Below, one piece after another: positions 1 through 11,373 of a stretch of 64,000 nt of DNA; the first letter of the stretch is position 1, and each line of letters begins with the position of its first letter. Made by a program: the position numbers and the translations under genes. Under the pieces are notes generated by a model, which made no database searches, had not been told where the DNA came from, and saw nothing but the letters and a program-made list of their open reading frames with translations. Origin of the DNA: Sipunculus nudus (Eukaryota; Annelida; Sipuncula; Golfingiida; Sipunculidae). The stretch is taken from contig CM049310.1 in the NCBI GenBank assembly GCA_026874595.1, positions 41,669,558-41,733,557 on the forward strand. The letters run 5' to 3'.

Positions 1-164
1 CACCTTGTAAGCTGTAAAAGGAGGACGCCGGAAAATATTTACAATGAAAATGGGCAAAAAATGTGAGACCTGGATTCAGGAAAATCTGAAATGTAAGTAT
101 TCATACATATTGAACAAAAATGGAACAATAGACTCTTCGAATTTCACTTCGACACTGTTAAGTT

Positions 165-236
165 GGCTCGTTGGTCTAGGGGTATGATTCTCGCTTCGGG
201 TGCGAGAGGACCCGGGTTCAATTCCCGGACGAGCCC
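165..236 (+). tRNA. tRNA-Pro (anticodon CGG), U1
   Basis: A 72-nt cloverleaf: acceptor GGCTCGT/ACGAGCC, anticodon stem CTCGC/GCGAG closing loop TTCGGGT with anticodon CGG at 197-199 (reads CCG), T-stem CCGGG/CCCGG with loop TTCAATT, and discriminator C as usual for eukaryotic tRNA-Pro. Internal pol III promoters fit: A box TGGTCTAGGGG and B box GGTTCAATTCC. No CCA is encoded. A T5 terminator follows the gene after a GATATA spacer. U1 alone has A instead of T at 210 in the variable loop. Confidence 0.93.
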
Positions 237-663
237 GATATATTTTTAGCCATCCTTAGATTGCCCCTCGATCTTTCACCTGAGAATTTCTTCTTCCCGC
301 TCACTTAGACCGCAGATAATTTAGGTTCGTCATTAGACCTTGGTCGATCTTTTCTGTTAACGTTTTCATACATATTTTGTAGGGAATTTCTCGAAATCAA
401 ATGACCGGGTGCCACAGCTCATACTAAAACATTAAAAGTATTTCAGAATATAAAATAATATAGCTTTTCACCGATCACATGTGCTTACCTGCAAATTTAG
501 TTTTAATTGCTGTGGAGAAAGTGCATACATCTTGTTAATCCTAATATTTCAATTCGACAACCTCTGATTTACACTCACTAAAACTATAGCGTGGTTACAA
601 TATTATCGCCTACAGCAATGGGTCATGGGAGAGAGGGTTACCTGGTTTAATAGGTTAAAAATG

Positions 664-738
664 TGATTTCGCATGGGGGTTCGAACCCTGGACCATTGGC
701 GTGTGAGGCGACCCTGAGAGCCACTACACTTCGAAACC
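664..738 (-). pseudogene. tRNA-Val relic 1 (model copy, U1)
   Basis: The reverse strand aligns along its length with the tRNA-Val of the same unit and keeps the anticodon loop CTCACAC, the TTCGAAC T-loop and an acceptor that can still pair (GGTTTCG/CGAAATC). It is 75 nt instead of 73, with two extra bases on the 3' side of the T-stem; two pairs of the anticodon stem (GTCGC/GCCAA) and the outer T-stem pairs are broken. A T5 run follows on the minus strand, so transcription is not excluded, but a working tRNA is unlikely. Copies in the other units are given in the unit entries. Confidence 0.8.
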
Positions 739-918
739 GTTCGATAATGAACTTCAGTCATTCTGAAGCGTAAGGATCATGTGCAAACTTGTTTTTTGGA
801 GACCAGTTGGATATTGGATAGGGGGAAGCTCACTTTGATTTTAAATTCAACCAGTCCACAATAAAACAAATGAAGTATTAATATGATTCATGTTCGAAGA
901 ATCCCTAACTGGGAGCTG

Positions 919-991
919 GGGTTTACGCTCTGATTTGAAATAAGGACCTGCCGCGTGTGAGATCAACGTGAGAGCGATCAGGCTCGAATCC
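919..991 (-). pseudogene. tRNA-Val relic 2 (model copy, U1)
   Basis: The reverse strand starts GGATTCG and keeps the anticodon loop CTCACAC and the order of tRNA-Val features, but the D-arm, anticodon stem and T-stem no longer pair and the T-arm reads AATTTCGAAC-like or worse. This is the most decayed of the three Val-type loci. It is recognised by alignment with tRNA-Val and by shared downstream flanks (TTCTTAAGC... matching TTCTGAAGC... beside the intact gene). Confidence 0.72.
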
Positions 992-1524
992 GCTGGGTAT
1001 CATACTTCGGTTCTTCTTAAGCATAACAATGATATGCCAAACCATATCCCGAGGCCAGTTGAAGACTGCGCAGGGGAAAACTCCTCTTTGGTTTGTTATC
1101 TGATGAGTCCATAAATAATATGAAGTATAAATACGATTAAAAATCAGACGATTCCTAACTAGGAGAATACTCTCCTTCAGACATGAACAACGACAATATA
1201 AGTAGAACCAAAGTCAGATAAGCCTGTGCTTCATACTTATATTTTAACAATATTGGAAACAAAAGTAAGAAGATGTAGCTTTTGATCGTATCACAGATGC
1301 GCAGCTGCAAATCAATTTAATATACTGTGGAGATAAAAATGGTCACTTCTGAATATGCTTCAAGAGACGAACAGGATCTGAATTAAGCTTGATCACTCGG
1401 ATGGATAAAACGAATATTCGCTTATTGATATTTCACAAATTACGACCTGAAGTATCCTATAATTATGTCTGATCCAGTACATGCAAATGATAAAAAATGG
1501 TGGAGGTTATATTTGGGAAAAATA

Positions 1525-1597
1525 TGGTTCCGCTGGGGTTCGAACCCAGGACCTTTCGCGTGTGAGGCGAACGTGATAGCCACTACACTACGAAACC
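1525..1597 (-). tRNA. tRNA-Val (anticodon CAC), U1
   Basis: A 73-nt minus-strand cloverleaf: acceptor GGTTTCG/CGGAACC, D-arm with A box TAGTGTAGTGG, anticodon stem TTCGC/GCGAA closing loop CTCACAC (anticodon CAC at 1562-1564, reads GTG), T-stem CTGGG/CCCAG with loop TTCGAAC, discriminator A, B box GGTTCGAACCC. No CCA is encoded. A T5 terminator lies four bases past the 3' end, with a second T6 run about 35 nt further as back-up. The palindrome CGATATCG sits just upstream of the gene at 1601-1608, near the expected start of transcription. Confidence 0.95.
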
Positions 1598-2003
1598 GCT
1601 CGATATCGTGCTTTTTTCATTCTGAAGCTCAAGGATATTTTAGCTAATCTTTTATGCGACATCATCTGCAGACCAAGGTGGGGTACTTCTTACCTCAGTT
1701 AAGAATCCGGTCACTACATAAATAACTATATATGATTTTCATTTTTAATACAATAATAATTCCTATTATATTCCTGTTTAAATGTCAACTACATAGGTTT
1801 GAGCCAAGATGAAATAAAAATTAACATACCTTAACGTCACACCTTGTAAGCTGTAAAAGGAGGACGCCGGAAAATATTTACAATGAAAATGGGCAAAAAA
1901 TGTGAGACCTGGATTCAGGAAAATCTGAAATGTAAGTATTCATACATATTGAACAAAAATGGAACAATAGACTCTTCGAATTTCACTTCGACACTGTTAA
2001 GTT

Positions 2004-2075
2004 GGCTCGTTGGTCTAGGGGTATGATTCTCGCTTCGGGTGCGAGAGGTCCCGGGTTCAATTCCCGGACGAGCCC
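2004..2075 (+). tRNA. tRNA-Pro (CGG), U2
   Basis: Matches the 72-nt consensus of the array, with T at the variable-loop position where U1 has A; T5 terminator present. Confidence 0.93.
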
Positions 2076-3948
2076 GATATATTTTTAGCCATCCTTAGAT
2101 TGCCCCTCGATCTTTCACCTGAGAATTTCTTCTTCCCGCTCACTTAGACCGCAGATAATTTAGGTTCGTCATTAGACCTTGGTCGATCTTTTCTGTTAAC
2201 GTTTTCATACATATTTTGTAGGGAATTTCTCGAAATCAAATGACCGGGTGCCACAGCTCATACTAAAACATTAAAAGTATTTCAGAATATAAAATAATAT
2301 AGCTTTTCACCGATCACATGTGCTTACCTGCAAATTTAGTTTTAATTGCTGTGGAGAAAGTGCATACATCTTGTTAATCCTAATATTTCAATTCGACAAC
2401 CTCTGATTTACACTCACTAAAACTATAGCGTGGTTACATGTTATCGCCTACAGCAATGGGTCATGGGAGAGAGGGTTACCTGGTTTAATAGGTTAAAAAT
2501 GTGATTTCGCATGGGGGTTCGAACCCTGGACCATTGGCGTGTGAGGCGACCCTGAGAGCCACTACACTTCGAAACCGTTCGATAATGAACTTCAGTCATT
2601 CTGAAGCGTAAGGATCATGTGCAAACTTGTTTTTTGGAGACCAGTTGGATATTGGATAGGGGGCAACTCACTTTGATTTTGAATCCAACCAGTCCAAAAT
2701 AAAACAAATGAAGTATTAATATGATTCATGTTCAAACAATCCCTAACTGGGAGCATGTTCTACTTCAAATATCAACGATATAGGATATTCAAGATCAAGT
2801 CAAAGTATCCTATGGATACTGCAGATCATGTACAAATGTGATAGGAGAAAAAGTTTATGTCAAGAAAAAAATGAAACTGGAAAGTTCTACAAAAATAATC
2901 AGTAATATCACTGAAGGACCTGAATTAAGGATGACTTCAAATTTTTACATTCAATCATGATGAACTTTATTGGAACGGATCGTACAGCACTTTTTCAATT
3001 CGAAATCTTAAACTCATGCCAGGGAACAGATAGGTTGCGATATGTCGCTCATTTAAAAAAAAAAGATACTTTCTTGTCAGTATTGGAGAATGATGAATAA
3101 AAATTTGTAGCTGTCGTATTCGACATGTATAAATTCACCGCGAAGGCACTAGAGTATCATCCTTACACCCATTTCAATTGCTGTTCAGTAAATGAATATA
3201 TCTCATTGGTCGTTATATTTTTAAAATCGACAATCCTTAATTTATACAAACTTAAACAAAGGACTTTATAAATAATATCTACTCTAGATTGTGACATGTG
3301 AAACATGGATTTTCAGGAGGAGGTAAATAGTCTAAGTATTTCGGTTTACGCTCTGGTTCGAAATTAGGACATGCCGTGTGTGAGATCAACGTGAGAGCGA
3401 TCAGGCTCGAATCCGCTGGGTATCATACTTCGGTTCTTCTTAAGCATAACAATGATATGCCATACCATATCTCGAGGCCAGTTGAAGACTGCGCAGGGGA
3501 AAGCTCCTCTTTGGTTTGTTATCTGATCAGTCCATAAATAATATGACGTATAAATACGATTAAAAATCAGACGATTCCTAACTAGGAGGATACTCTCCTT
3601 CAGACATGAACAACGACAATATCAGTTGAACCAAAGTCAGATAAAGCCTGTGCTTCATACTTATATTTTAACAATATTAGAAACAAAAGTAAGAAGATGT
3701 AGCTTTTGATCGTATCACAGATGCGCAGCTGCAAATCAATTTAATATACTGTGGAGATAAAAATAGTCACTTCTGAACATGCTTCAAGTGACGAACAGGA
3801 ACTGAATTAAGCTTGATCACTCGGATGGATAAAACGAATATTCGCTTATTGATATTTCACAAATTACGACATGAAGTATCTTATAATTATGTGTCATCCA
3901 GTACATGCAAATGATGAAAAATGGTGGAGGTTATATTTGGCAAAAATG

Positions 3949-4021
3949 TGGTTCCGCTGGGGTTCGAACCCAGGACCTTTCGCGTGTGAGGCGAACGTGA
4001 TAGCCACTACACTACGAAACC
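3949..4021 (-). tRNA. tRNA-Val (CAC), U2
   Basis: The gene is identical to U1. Its flanks are of the long-unit type: GGCAAAAATG to the left (still a T5 terminator on the minus strand) and TTTATTCTGAAG to the right. Confidence 0.95.
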
Positions 4022-4428
4022 GCTCGATATCGTGCCTTCTTTATTCTGAAGCTCAAGGGTATTACAGCTAATCTTTTATGCGACATCCTCTGCAGACGAA
4101 AGTGGGGTACTTCTTACCTCAGTTAAGAATCCGGTCACTACATAAATAACTATATATGATTTTCATTTTTTAATACAATAATAATTCCTATTATATTCTT
4201 GTTTAAATGTCAACTACATAGGTTTGAGCCAAGATGAAATAAAAATTAACTTATCTTAACGTCACACCTTGTAAGCTGTTAAAGGAGGACGCCGGAAAAT
4301 ATTTACAATTAAATTTGGCAAAAAATGTGAAACCTGGATTCAGGAAAATCTGAAATTTAAGTATTCATACATGATGAACAAAAATGGAACAATAGACTCT
4401 TCGAATTTAGCTTCGACACTGTTAAGTT

Positions 4429-4499
4429 GGCTCGTTGGTGTAGGAGTAAGATTCTCGCTTCGGGTGCTAGAGCTTCCGGGTTCTATCCCGGACGAGCCC
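4429..4499 (+). pseudogene. Degenerate tRNA-Pro (CGG), U3
   Basis: 71 nt. The T-loop is TTCTAT, six bases instead of seven, so the B box is damaged and T-loop/D-loop tertiary contacts should fail. The anticodon stem has a central mismatch (CTCGC/GCTAG). The acceptor stem and anticodon CGG are kept. Probably inactive, although a scanner might still report it with a low score. Confidence 0.75.
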
Positions 4500-5786
4500 G
4501 GTATATTTTAGCCATCATTCGATTGCCCCTCGATCTTTGACCCGAGAATTTCTTCTTCCCGCTCACTAAGACAGCAGGTAATTTAGGTTCGCCATCAGAC
4601 CTTGGTCGATCTTTTCTGTTAACGTTTTCACACATATTTTGTAGGGAATTTCTCGAAATCAAATGACCGGGTGCCACAGCTCATACTAAAACATTAAAAG
4701 TATTTCAGAATATAAAATAATATAGCTTTTCACCGATCACATGTGCTTACCTGCAAATTTAGTTTTAATTGCTGTTGAGAAAGTGCATACATCTTGTTAA
4801 TCCTAATATTTCAATTCGACAACCTCTGATTTATACTCACTAAAACTATAGCGTGGTTACAATATTATCGCCTACAGCAATGGGTCATGGGAGAGAGGGT
4901 TACCTGGTTTAATAGGTTAGAAATGTGATTTCGCATGGGGGTTCGAACCCTGGACCATTGGCGTGTGAGGCGACCCTGGGAGCCACTACACTTCGAAACC
5001 GTTCGATAATGAACTTCAGTCATTCTGAAGCGTAAGGATCATGTGCAAACTTGTTTTTTGGAGACCAGTTGGATATTGGATAGGGGGAAGCTCACTTTGA
5101 TTTTAAATTCAACCAGTCCAAAATAAAACAAATGAAGTATTAATATGATTAATGTTCAAACAATCCCTAACTGGGAGCTGGGGTTTACGCTCTGGTTCGA
5201 AATTAGGACCTGCCGCGTGTGAGATCAACGTGAGAGCGATCAGGCTCGAATCCGCTGGGTATCATACTTCGGTTCTTCTTAAGCATAACAATGATATGCC
5301 AAACCATATCCCGAGGCCAGTTGAAGACTGCGCAGGGGAAAACTCCTCTTTGGTTTGTTATCTGATCAGTCCAATAATAATATGAAGTATAAATACGATT
5401 AAAAATCAGACGATTCCTAACTAGGAGGATACTCTCCTTCAGACATGAACAACGACAATATAAGTAGAACCAAAGTCAGATAAGCCTGTGCTTCATACTT
5501 ATATTTTAACAATATTGGAAACAAAAGTAAGAAGATGTAGCTTTTGATCGTATCACAGATGCGCAGCTGCAAATCAATTTAATATACTGTGGAGATAAAA
5601 ATGGTCACTTCTGAACATGCTTCAAGTGACGAACAGGAACTGAATTAAGCTTGATCACTCGGATGGATAAAACGAATATTCGCTTATTGATATTTCACAA
5701 ATTACGACCTGAAGTATCCTATAATTATGTCTGATCCAGTACATGCAAATGATAAAAAATGGTGGAGGTTATATTTGGGAAAAATA

Positions 5787-5859
5787 TGGTTCCGCTGGGG
5801 TTCGAACCCAGGACCTTTCGCGTGTGAGGCGAACGTGATAGCCACTACACTACGAAACC
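5787..5859 (-). tRNA. tRNA-Val (CAC), U3
   Basis: Identical gene to U1 with the GGAAAAATA (T5) terminator flank. Confidence 0.95.
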
Positions 5860-6265
5860 GCTCGATATCGTGCTTTTTTCATTCTGAAGCTCAAGGATAT
5901 TTTAGCTAATCTTTTATGCGACATCATCTGCAGACCAAGGTGGGGTACTTCTTACCTCAGTTAAGAATCCGGTCACTACATAAATAACTATATATGATTT
6001 TCATTTTAAATACAATAATAATTCCTATTATATTCCTGTTTAAATGTCAACTACATAGGTTTGAGCCAAGATGAAATAAAAATTAACATACCTTAACGTC
6101 ACACCTTGTAAGCTGTAAAAGGAGGACGCCGGAAAATATTTACAATGAAAATGGGCAAAAAATGTGAGACCTGGATTCAGGAAAATCTGAAATGTAAGTA
6201 TTCATACATATTGAACAAAAATGGAACAATAGACTCTTCGAATTTCACTTCGACACTGTTAAGTT

Positions 6266-6337
6266 GGCTCGTTGGTCTAGGGGTATGATTCTCGCTTCGG
6301 GTGCGAGAGGTCCCGGGTTCAATTCCCGGACGAGCCC
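6266..6337 (+). tRNA. tRNA-Pro (CGG), U4
   Basis: Array consensus, 72 nt, all stems paired, T5 terminator. Confidence 0.93.
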
Positions 6338-7625
6338 GATATATTTTTAGCCATCCTTAGATTGCCCCTCGATATTTCACCTGAGAATTTCTTCTTCCCG
6401 CTCACTTAGACCGCAGATAATTTAGGTTCGTCATTAGACCTTGGTCGATCTTTTCTGTTAACGTTTTCATACATATTTTGTAGGGAATTTCTCGAAATCA
6501 AATGACCGGGTGCCACAGCTCATACTAAAACATTAAAAGTATTTCAGAATATAAAATAATATAGCTTTTCACCGATCACATGTGCTTACCTGCAAATTTA
6601 GTTTTAATTGCTGTGGAGAAAGTGCATACATCTTGTTAATCCTAATATTTCAATTCGACAACCTCTGATTTACACTCACTAAAACTATAGCGTGGTTACA
6701 ATATTATCGCCTACAGCCATGGGTCATGGGAGAGAGGGTTACCTGGTTTAATAGGTTAAAAATGTGATTTCGCATGGGGGTTCGAACCCTGGACCATTGG
6801 CGTGTGAGGCGACCCTGAGAGCCACTACACTTCGAAACCGTTCGATAATGAACTTCAGTCATTCTGAAGCGTAAGGATCATGTGCAAACTTGTTTTTTGG
6901 AGACCAGTTGGATATTGGATAGGGGGAAGCTCACTTTGATTTTAAATTCAACCAGTCCAAAATAAAACAAATGAAGTATTAATATGATTCATGTTCGAAG
7001 AATCCCTAACTGGGAGCTAGGGTTTACGCTCTGATTTGAAATAAGGACCTGCCGCGTGTGAGATCAACGTGAGAGCGATCAGGCTCGAATCCGCTGGGTA
7101 TCATACTTCGGTTCTTCTTAAGCATAACAATGATATGCCAAACCATATCCCGAGGCCAGTTGAAGACTGCGCAGGGGAAAACTCCTCTTTGGTTTGTTAT
7201 CTGATGAGTCCATAAATAATATGAAGTATAAATACGATTAAAAATCAGACGATTCCTAACTAGGAGAATACTCTCCTTCAGACATGAACAACGACAATAT
7301 AAGTAGAACCAAAGTCAGATAAGCCTGTGCTTCATACTTATATTTTAACAATATTGGAAACAAAAGTAAGAAGATGTAGCTTTTGATCGTATCACAGATG
7401 CGCAGCTGCAAATCAATTTAATATACTGTGGAGATAAAAATGGTCACTTCTGAATATGCTTCAAGAGACGAACAGGATCTGAATTAAGCTTGATCACTCG
7501 GATGGATAAAACGAATATTCGCTTATTGATATTTCACAAATTACGACCTGAAGTATCCTATAATTATGTCTGATCCAGTACATGCAAATGATAAAAAATG
7601 GTGGAGGTTATATTTGGGAAAAATA

Positions 7626-7698
7626 TGGTTCCGCTGGGGTTCGAACCCAGGACCTTTCGCGTGTGAGGCGAACGTGATAGCCACTACACTACGAAACC
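7626..7698 (-). tRNA. tRNA-Val (CAC), U4
   Basis: Array consensus, 73 nt, T5 terminator plus T6 back-up. Confidence 0.95.
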
Positions 7699-8104
7699 GC
7701 TCGATATCGTGCTTTTTTCATTCTGAAGCTCAAGGATATTTTAGCTAATCTTTTATGCGACATCATCTGCAGACCAAGGTGGGGTACTTCTTACCTCAGT
7801 TAAGAATCCGGTCACTACATAAATAACTATATATGATTTTCATTTTAAATACAATAATAATTCCTATTATATTCCTGTTTAAATGTCAACTACATAGGTT
7901 TGAGCCAAGATGAAATAAAAATTAACATACCTTAACGTCACACCTTGTAAGCTGTAAAAGGAGGACGCCGGAAAATATTTACAATGAAAATGGGCATAAA
8001 ATGTGAGACCTGGATTCAGGAAAATCTGAAATGTAAGTATTCATACATATTGAACAAAAATGGAACAATAGACTCTTCGAATTTCACTTCGACACTGTTA
8101 AGTT

Positions 8105-8176
8105 GGCTCGTTGGTCTAGGGGTATGATTCTCGCTTCGGGTGCGAGAGGTCCCGGGTTCAATTCCCGGACGAGCCC
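8105..8176 (+). tRNA. tRNA-Pro (CGG), U5
   Basis: Array consensus, 72 nt, T5 terminator. Confidence 0.93.
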
Positions 8177-9464
8177 GATATATTTTTAGCCATCCTTAGA
8201 TTGCCCCTCGATATTTCACCTGAGAATTTCTTCTTCCCGCTCACTTAGACCGCAGATAATTTAGGTTCGTCATTAGACCTTGGTTGATCTTTTCTGTTAA
8301 CGTTTTCATACATATTTTGTAGGGAATTTCTCGAAATCAAATGACCGGGTGCCACAGCTCATACTAAAACATTAAAAGTATTTCAGAATATAAAATAATA
8401 TAGCTTTTCACCGATCACATGTGCTTACCTGCAAATTTAGTTTTAATTGCTGTGGAGAAAGTGCATACATCTTGTTAATCCTAATATTTCAAATCGACAA
8501 CCTCTGATTTACACTCACTAAAACTATAGCGTGGTTACAATATTATCGCCTACAGCCATGGGTCATGGGAGAGAGGGTTACCTGGTTTAATAGGTTAAAA
8601 ATGTGATTTCGCATGGGGGTTCGAACCCTGGACCATTGGCGTGTGAGGCGACCCTGAGAGCCACTACACTTCGAAACCGTTCGATAATGAACTTCAGTCA
8701 TTCTGAAGCGTAAGGATCATGTGCAAACTTGTTTTTTGGAGACCAGTTGGATATTGGATAGGGGGAAGCTCACTTTGATTTTAAATTCAACCAGTCCAAA
8801 ATAAAACAAATGAAGTATTAATATGATTCATGTTCGAAGAATCCCTAACTGGGAGCTAGGGTTTACGCTCTGATTTGAAATAAGGACCTGCCGCGTGTGA
8901 GATCAACGTGAGAGCGATCAGGCTCGAATCCGCTGGGTATCATACTTCGGTTCTTCTTAAGCATAACAATGATATGCCAAACCATATCCCGAGGCCAGTT
9001 GAAGACTGCGCAGGGGAAAACTCCTCTTTGGTTTGTTATCTGATGAGTCCATAAATAATATGAAGTATAAATACGATTAAAAATCAGACGATTCCTAACT
9101 AGGAGAATACTCTCCTTCAGACATGAACAACGACAATATAAGTAGAACCAAAGTCAGATAAGCCTGTGCTTCATACTTATATTTTAACAATATTGGAAAC
9201 AAAAGTAAGAAGATGTAGCTTTTGATCGTATCACAGATGCGCAGCTGCAAATCAATTTAATATGCTGTGGAGATAAAAATGGTCACTTCTGAATATGCTT
9301 CAAGAGACGAACAGGATCTGAATTAAGCTTGATCACTCGGATGGATAAAACGAATATTCGCTTATTGATATTTCACAAATTACGACCTGAAGTATCCTAT
9401 AATTATGTCTGATCCAGTACATGCAAATGATAAAAAATGGTGGAGGTTATATTTGGGAAAAATA

Positions 9465-9537
9465 TGGTTCCGCTGGGGTTCGAACCCAGGACCTTTCGCG
9501 TGTGAGGCGAACGTGATAGCCACTACACTACGAAACC
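9465..9537 (-). tRNA. tRNA-Val (CAC), U5
   Basis: Array consensus gene. The right flank is CCTTCTTCATTC instead of CTTTTTTCATTC. Confidence 0.95.
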
Positions 9538-9943
9538 GCTCGATATCGTGCCTTCTTCATTCTGAAGCTCAAGGATATTTTAGCTAATCTTTTATGCGAC
9601 ATCATCTGCAGACCAAGGTGGGGTACTTCTTACCTCAGTTAAGAATCCGGTCACTACATAAATAACTATATATGATTTTCATTTTAAATACAATAATAAT
9701 TCCTATTATATTCTTGTTTAAATGTCAACTACATAGGCTTGAGCCAAGTTGAAATAAAAATTAACTTATCTTAACGTCACACCTTGAAAGCTGTAAAAGG
9801 AGGACACCGGAAAATATTTACAATTAAATTGGGCAAAAAATGTGAAACCTGGATTCAGGAAAATCTGAAATTTAAGTATTCATACATGATGAACAAAAAT
9901 GGAACAATAGACTCTTCGAATTTAACTTCGACACTGTTAAGTT

Positions 9944-10013
9944 GTCTCGTTGGTGTAGGAGTGAGTTCTCGCTTCGGGTGCGAGAGCTTCCGGGTTCTAT
10001 CCCGGACGAGCCC
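9944..10013 (+). pseudogene. Degenerate tRNA-Pro (CGG), U6
   Basis: 70 nt, the most damaged class. It starts GTCTCGT (pair 2:71 lost), the D-arm side is one base shorter (GAGTGAGTTC), and the T-loop is the six-base TTCTAT. The anticodon stem is intact here (CTCGC/GCGAG). Confidence 0.8.
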
Positions 10014-11300
10014 GGTATATTTTAGCCATCATTCGATTGCCCCTCGATCTTTGACCCAAGAATTTCTTCTTCCCGCTCACTAAGACAGCAGGTAATTTAG
10101 GTTCGCCATCAGACCTTGGTCGATCTTTTCTGGTAACGTTTTCACACATATTTTGTAGGGAATTTCTCGAAATCAAATGACCGGGTGCCACAGCTCATAC
10201 TAAAACATTAAAAGTATTTCAGAATATAAAATAATATAGCTTTTCACCGATCACATGTGCTTACCTGCAAATTTAGTTTTAATTGCTGTGGAGAAAGTGC
10301 ATACATCTTGTTAATCCTAATATTTTAATTCGACAACCTCTGATTTATACTCGCTAAAACTATAGCGTGGTTACAATATTATCGCCTACCGCAATGGGTC
10401 ATGGGAGAGAGGGTTACCTGGTTTAATAGGTTAGAAATGTGATTTCGCATGGGGGTTCGAACCCTTGACCATTGGCGTGTGAGGCGACCCTGAGAGCCAC
10501 TACACTTCGAAACCGTTCGATAATGAACTTCAGTCATTCTGAAGCGTAAGGATCATGTGCAAACTTGTTTTTTGGAGACCAGTTGGATATTGGATAGGGG
10601 GAAACTCACTTTGATTTTAAATTCAACCAGTCCAAAATAAAACAAATGAAGTATTAATATGATTAATGTTCAAACAATCCCTAACTGGGAGCTGGGGTTT
10701 ACGCTCTGGTTCGAAATTAGGACCTGCCGCGTGTGAGATCAACGTGAGAGCGATCAGGCTCGAATCCGCTGGGTATCATACTTCGGTTCTTCTTAAGCAT
10801 AACAATGATATGCCAAACCATATCCCGAGGCCAGTTGAAGACTGCGCAGGGGAAAACTCCTCTTTGGTTTGTTATCTGATGAGTCCATAAATAATATGAA
10901 GTATAAATACGATTAAAAATCAGACGATTCCTAACTAGGAGAATACTCTCCTTCAGACATGAACAACGACAATATAAGTTGAACCAAAGTCAGATAAGCC
11001 TGTGCTTCATACTTATATTTTAACAATATTGGAAACAAAAGTAAGAAGATGTAGCTTTTGATCGTATCACAGATGCGCAGCTGCAAATCAATTTAATATA
11101 CTGTGGAGATAAAAATGGTCACTTCTGAACATGCTTCAAGTGACGCACAGGAACTGAATTAAGCTTGATCACTCGGATGGATAAAACGAATATTCGCTTA
11201 TTGATATTTCACAAATTACGACCTGAAGTATCCTATATTTATGTCTGATCCAGTACATGCAAATGATAAAAAATGGTGGAGGTTATATTTGGGAAAAATA

Positions 11301-11373
11301 TGGTTCCGCTGGGGTTCGAACCCAGGACCTTTCGCGTGTGAGGCGAACGTGATAGCCACTACACTACGAAACC
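11301..11373 (-). tRNA. tRNA-Val (CAC), U6
   Basis: Array consensus gene, T5 terminator. Confidence 0.95.

Larger units (their letters stand above)
1..1839. repeat. Unit U1, type A (short, intact tRNA-Pro)
   Basis: Model short unit of 1839 bp. tRNA-Val relic 1 is at 664-738 and relic 2 at 919-991, both minus strand. The spacers 237-663 and 992-1524 hold no gene; they contain the conserved flanks shared by all Val-type loci. Confidence 0.95.
1840..4264. repeat. Unit U2, type C (long, intact tRNA-Pro)
   Basis: Model long unit of 2425 bp. Relic 1 is at 2502-2576 and relic 2 at 3342-3414. The extra segment 2755-3341, absent from short units, carries no gene; its second half aligns with the sequence left of relic 1, and its AAGTATCCTAT...GTACA stretch aligns with the left flank of the intact tRNA-Val. 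U2 has a run of ten A near 3054, longer than in its sisters. Confidence 0.95.
4265..6101. repeat. Unit U3, type B (short, degenerate tRNA-Pro)
   Basis: 1837 bp. Relic 1 at 4926-5000 and relic 2 at 5181-5253. The T-run after relic 1 is interrupted (GAAATG instead of AAAAATG on the plus strand). Confidence 0.94.
6102..7940. repeat. Unit U4, type A
   Basis: 1839 bp. Relic 1 at 6765-6839, relic 2 at 7020-7092. The junction before relic 2 reads GAGCTAGG rather than GAGCTGGG, a marker shared with U5, U23 and U26. Confidence 0.95.
7941..9779. repeat. Unit U5, type A
   Basis: 1839 bp and almost a copy of U4. Relic 1 at 8604-8678, relic 2 at 8859-8931. After tRNA-Val the unit switches to the flank typical of sequence preceding type B (ends ...GCTTGAGCCAAGTTG). 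Confidence 0.95.

Noticed and set aside
1465-1647. Repeated small ORFs of 60-66 aa (copies in nearly every unit) starting MSDPVHAND or MKYLIIMCHPVHAND
   Set aside because: They run antisense straight through tRNA-Val, and their conservation is explained by the tRNA gene and by array homogenisation. No domain or coding signal is visible.
2755-3341. The extra segment of long units as a SINE or other insertion
   Set aside because: No target duplication, tail or pol III head is seen at its ends, and it aligns with other parts of the same unit, so it is part of the ancestral multimer.
9784-10083. ORFs of 64-99 aa over the tRNA-Pro region on both strands (e.g. 9784-10083 plus, 9997-10191 minus)
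   Set aside because: They cover degenerate tRNA-Pro and spacer, change length with single indels between units, and have no recognisable protein feature.
10666-10890. ORF of 74-77 aa starting MFKQSLTGS, present in many units
   Set aside because: It spans tRNA-Val relic 2 and spacer, and is missing or broken in type A and long units.
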